A DNA stretch of 6,538 nt from Thiomicrorhabdus sp. GTDB lineage: Bacteria > Pseudomonadota > Gammaproteobacteria > Thiomicrospirales > Thiomicrospiraceae. The position numbers and the translations under genes are program-made. This document shows, piece after piece, positions 5,113-6,538 of this stretch. The stretch is taken from the NCBI GenBank assembly GCA_021648185.1, contig JAKITH010000063.1, forward strand, positions 1 to 6,538, in the 5' to 3' direction. Within the stretch, counting starts at the first letter, position 1. Every line of letters starts with the position of its first letter. The notes under the pieces were generated by a model. The model was given only the letters and a program-made list of their open reading frames with translations, had not been told where the DNA came from and did not search any database.

Positions 5113-6387
5113 ATGCTAATGAATCTATTCACGTTATTTTTCGCTATTGTGTGCCTGAGTGCCTCGCTGAGTGTGTCAGCCGATAATGGGTTTCCTATCT
5201 CTTTAGAAGAGGGGGCGCAGTTACGCTACTTTAATCAACTGCAAAAGGCAGGGTTAGTGGTTCGTAGCGAGCAGGGTCGTGTTTTATATGAAAAAAACAG
5301 TCAACAATATTTTATTCCTGCCTCTACAACCAAGCTGATTACCGCTCTGTTGGCGCTGCAGCACTGGGGAGCAGATTATCGTTTTAAAACCGAATTTTAT
5401 CTAACAGACGACCAGCCACCAATGCTTTTGATAAAGGGGTACGGTGACCCATTTTTGGTCTCAGAAGAGTTGGTATTTTTGGTAAAACAACTGGCACATC
5501 GTTTAAAGCAGCAAGGTATTACCGAGCTGGCGGGCATTCAGTTGGATACTCACTATTATGAGGGGGGAATAATATTTTCAGGCGCCAGTCAAACAGACAA
5601 TCCTTATGATGCGGTTTCTTCGGCGTTAGCGGCTAATTTTAATACGTTGTATCTGCAAAAAACGGCAGAAGGATTTGTTTCTGCCGAGCCTCAAACACCA
5701 ATGACCCCCGTTGCTGAACAGTTGGCAAGAGAAGTTAAGCATTTTGTGCAAACAAGATCAGGATTAACAAAACGTATTAATTTAGGACAGGACGAGAGAT
5801 TAGCACAACGTTATTTTGCGGAGCTGTTGAGGGCGTTTTTAAGACAGGAGGCACTTTTTGTGGGTGAAGAGATTGCATGGCAATTGGTCTCGAATAGAGC
5901 GGTATTGGTGTATGAACACCGTAATCGCCTTACCTTGGAAGAGGTGATTCAGCCCATGATGAAGTATTCGACCAATTTTATTGCCAATCAATTGGCGCTC
6001 AATTTAAGCCAAAATGTTTCAGGAAAACCCGCGAGTGCCAAAATGGTTGAACAGGTTTATCACCAGCGTTTAACAAATCAGTTTGGCTGGCAGAATTTTA
6101 CCCTTAAAGAGGGCGCAGGATTGTCGCGAGAAAATCGCTTGTCGCCCGAGCAGTTAATGGATGTACTGCATGCGTTTACGCCTTGGCGCGATCTGTTGCC
6201 TGAAGTTGAACAGCGTGTGTATGCCAAGTCGGGCACCTTGTTGGGGGTGAGTACGTTAGCGGGATATTTATACGATGAAAAAAGCGGTCAACAGCATTGG
6301 TACCCTTTTGTGTTGATGGTGAATCAAGAGACGCCTTATCGTTATCGGAATGCATTGGCACGCGAGTTGAGTGTGGGTTTGAAATAA
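5113..6387 (+). CDS. dacB: D-alanyl-D-alanine carboxypeptidase/endopeptidase, PBP4 type (peptidase S13)
   Basis: A periplasmic penicillin-binding protein that trims pentapeptides and cleaves peptide cross-links in peptidoglycan. All three serine-acyltransferase motifs are present: S71-TT-K74 in PASTTKLITALLAL, S286-T-N288 in KYSTNFIANQLAL, and K372-SGT in YAKSGTLLG. The class-typical LLIKGYGDPFL (105-115) and EGAGLSRENRLSP (333-345) are also there. A signal peptide covers residues 1-23 with cleavage likely after VSA; it has an unusually uncharged start (MLMNLF). At 424 residues it is shorter than E. coli PBP4 (477); the spacing from SxxK to SxN is 215 residues against about 244, so the inserted domains II/III are reduced. 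The ATG at 5119 is an alternative start, overlapping the stop of a 3-codon upstream frame (TAATG). It is divergent from rsmJ; the gene ends 53 nt before rnpB with no clear terminator. Confidence 0.92.
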   Translation: MLMNLFTLFFAIVCLSASLSVSADNGFPISLEEGAQLRYFNQLQKAGLVVRSEQGRVLYEKNSQQYFIPASTTKLITALLALQHWGADYRFKTEFYLTDDQPPMLLIKGYGDPFLVSEELVFLVKQLAHRLKQQGITELAGIQLDTHYYEGGIIFSGASQTDNPYDAVSSALAANFNTLYLQKTAEGFVSAEPQTPMTPVAEQLAREVKHFVQTRSGLTKRINLGQDERLAQRYFAELLRAFLRQEALFVGEEIAWQLVSNRAVLVYEHRNRLTLEEVIQPMMKYSTNFIANQLALNLSQNVSGKPASAKMVEQVYHQRLTNQFGWQNFTLKEGAGLSRENRLSPEQLMDVLHAFTPWRDLLPEVEQRVYAKSGTLLGVSTLAGYLYDEKSGQQHWYPFVLMVNQETPYRYRNALARELSVGLK

Positions 6388-6422
6388 TCTTTGTCTGATG
6401 GTCGCTTTTTAAATGGGATTCA

Positions 6423-6428
6423 TATAGT
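6423..6428 (+). promoter_or_regulatory. Likely -10 element of the rnpB promoter
   Basis: TATAGT (6423-6428) is a 5/6 match to the -10 consensus, placing the transcript start near 6435-6441, where RNase P RNA should begin. No good -35 hexamer lies 16-18 bp upstream. The DNA after it (GGCGACC) is GC-rich, like the discriminators of stringently controlled promoters. GGTCGC (6400-6405) and GCGACC (6433-6438) form an inverted repeat around the -10. Confidence 0.5.
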
Positions 6429-6440
6429 ATAGGCGACCTA

Positions 6441-6538
6441 AAAGTGGGTTGGACAACCGCGGGAGTGCTTGACGCTTCGGAGGAAAGTCCGGGCACCGTA
6501 GAGCAGGATGCCAGCTAACGGCTGGGCGGCGGGAGCCG
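6441..6538 (+). ncRNA. rnpB: RNase P RNA, class A, 5' part (cut by window end)
   Basis: The catalytic RNA of RNase P, which removes 5' leaders from tRNA precursors together with the RnpA protein. The signature GGAGGAAAGTCCGGGC (6479-6494) is the conserved region I near the 5' end of bacterial RNase P RNA. The order that follows (CACC, GTAGAGCAGGATGCCAG, a CCAGC/GCTGG helix at 6511-6525 with loop TAACG) parallels the E. coli RNA through P8. Before it, GGAGTG (6462-6467) and CGCTTC (6473-6478) form a short P3-like stem with a 5-nt loop, much smaller than the long P3 of E. coli. The 5' end is estimated at 6441 by aligning GTTGGACAACCGC to the E. coli start; the true end may differ by a few bases. 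Its 3' part, including the partner strands of P1, P2 and P4, lies outside the window. Confidence 0.95.

Noticed and set aside
6176..6496. Minus-strand open frame of 106 codons
   Set aside because: It runs antisense through the 3' end of dacB and the conserved 5' region of rnpB, so it is incidental.

Overview
The window is a chromosomal segment from a gammaproteobacterium. The evidence is the divergent rsmI / lpoA(lppC)-yraN arrangement, the presence of rsmJ and an LpoA-type lipoprotein, and a class A RNase P RNA. The PEP-CTERM signal on the first gene implies a genome with an exosortase system, typical of environmental, biofilm-forming bacteria. A sulfur-oxidising Thiomicrospira/Thiomicrorhabdus-like host is possible, but that is a guess from overall protein flavour and not shown by the sequence.

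Layout. Positions 1-471 are AT-rich and without a convincing gene. They hold degenerate inverted and direct repeats (1-80), a small palindrome (136-156), a 58-bp hairpin element with near-perfect 19-nt terminal inverted repeats (156-213), and three copies of GCTAAGAAT (232-287). A matrixin-type zinc metalloprotease with a C-terminal PEP-CTERM anchor follows (+, 472-984). It has lost its signal peptide and N-terminus and is probably a decaying gene. Two back-to-back intrinsic terminators (about 1005-1063) separate it from the minus-strand lpoA-yraN operon (3241 to 1292). Divergent from lpoA is rsmI (+), then convergent rsmJ (-) overlapping the rsmI end by 11 nt, then dacB (+, PBP4-type peptidoglycan carboxypeptidase/endopeptidase). 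The window ends in the first ~98 nt of rnpB (RNase P RNA).

Functional themes. There are two rRNA-modifying methyltransferases of the 30S subunit (RsmI, RsmJ), two peptidoglycan factors (LpoA, an activator of PBP1A-type synthases, and the PBP4-like DacB), a nuclease-fold protein of unclear role (YraN), and the catalytic RNA of tRNA 5' maturation. From 1292 onward this is ordinary core genome; only the first kilobase looks accessory.

The most notable points are: (1) rsmI has no ATG/GTG/TTG start that keeps its first beta strand, and almost certainly begins at an AUU codon behind AAAAGGA; (2) the metalloprotease homology runs upstream past its only usable start; (3) the 58-bp hairpin is flanked by a 4-bp direct repeat, like a miniature mobile element or insertion scar. 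I see no CRISPR array, no tRNA gene and no complete insertion sequence, and nothing that I would call a new multi-gene system.
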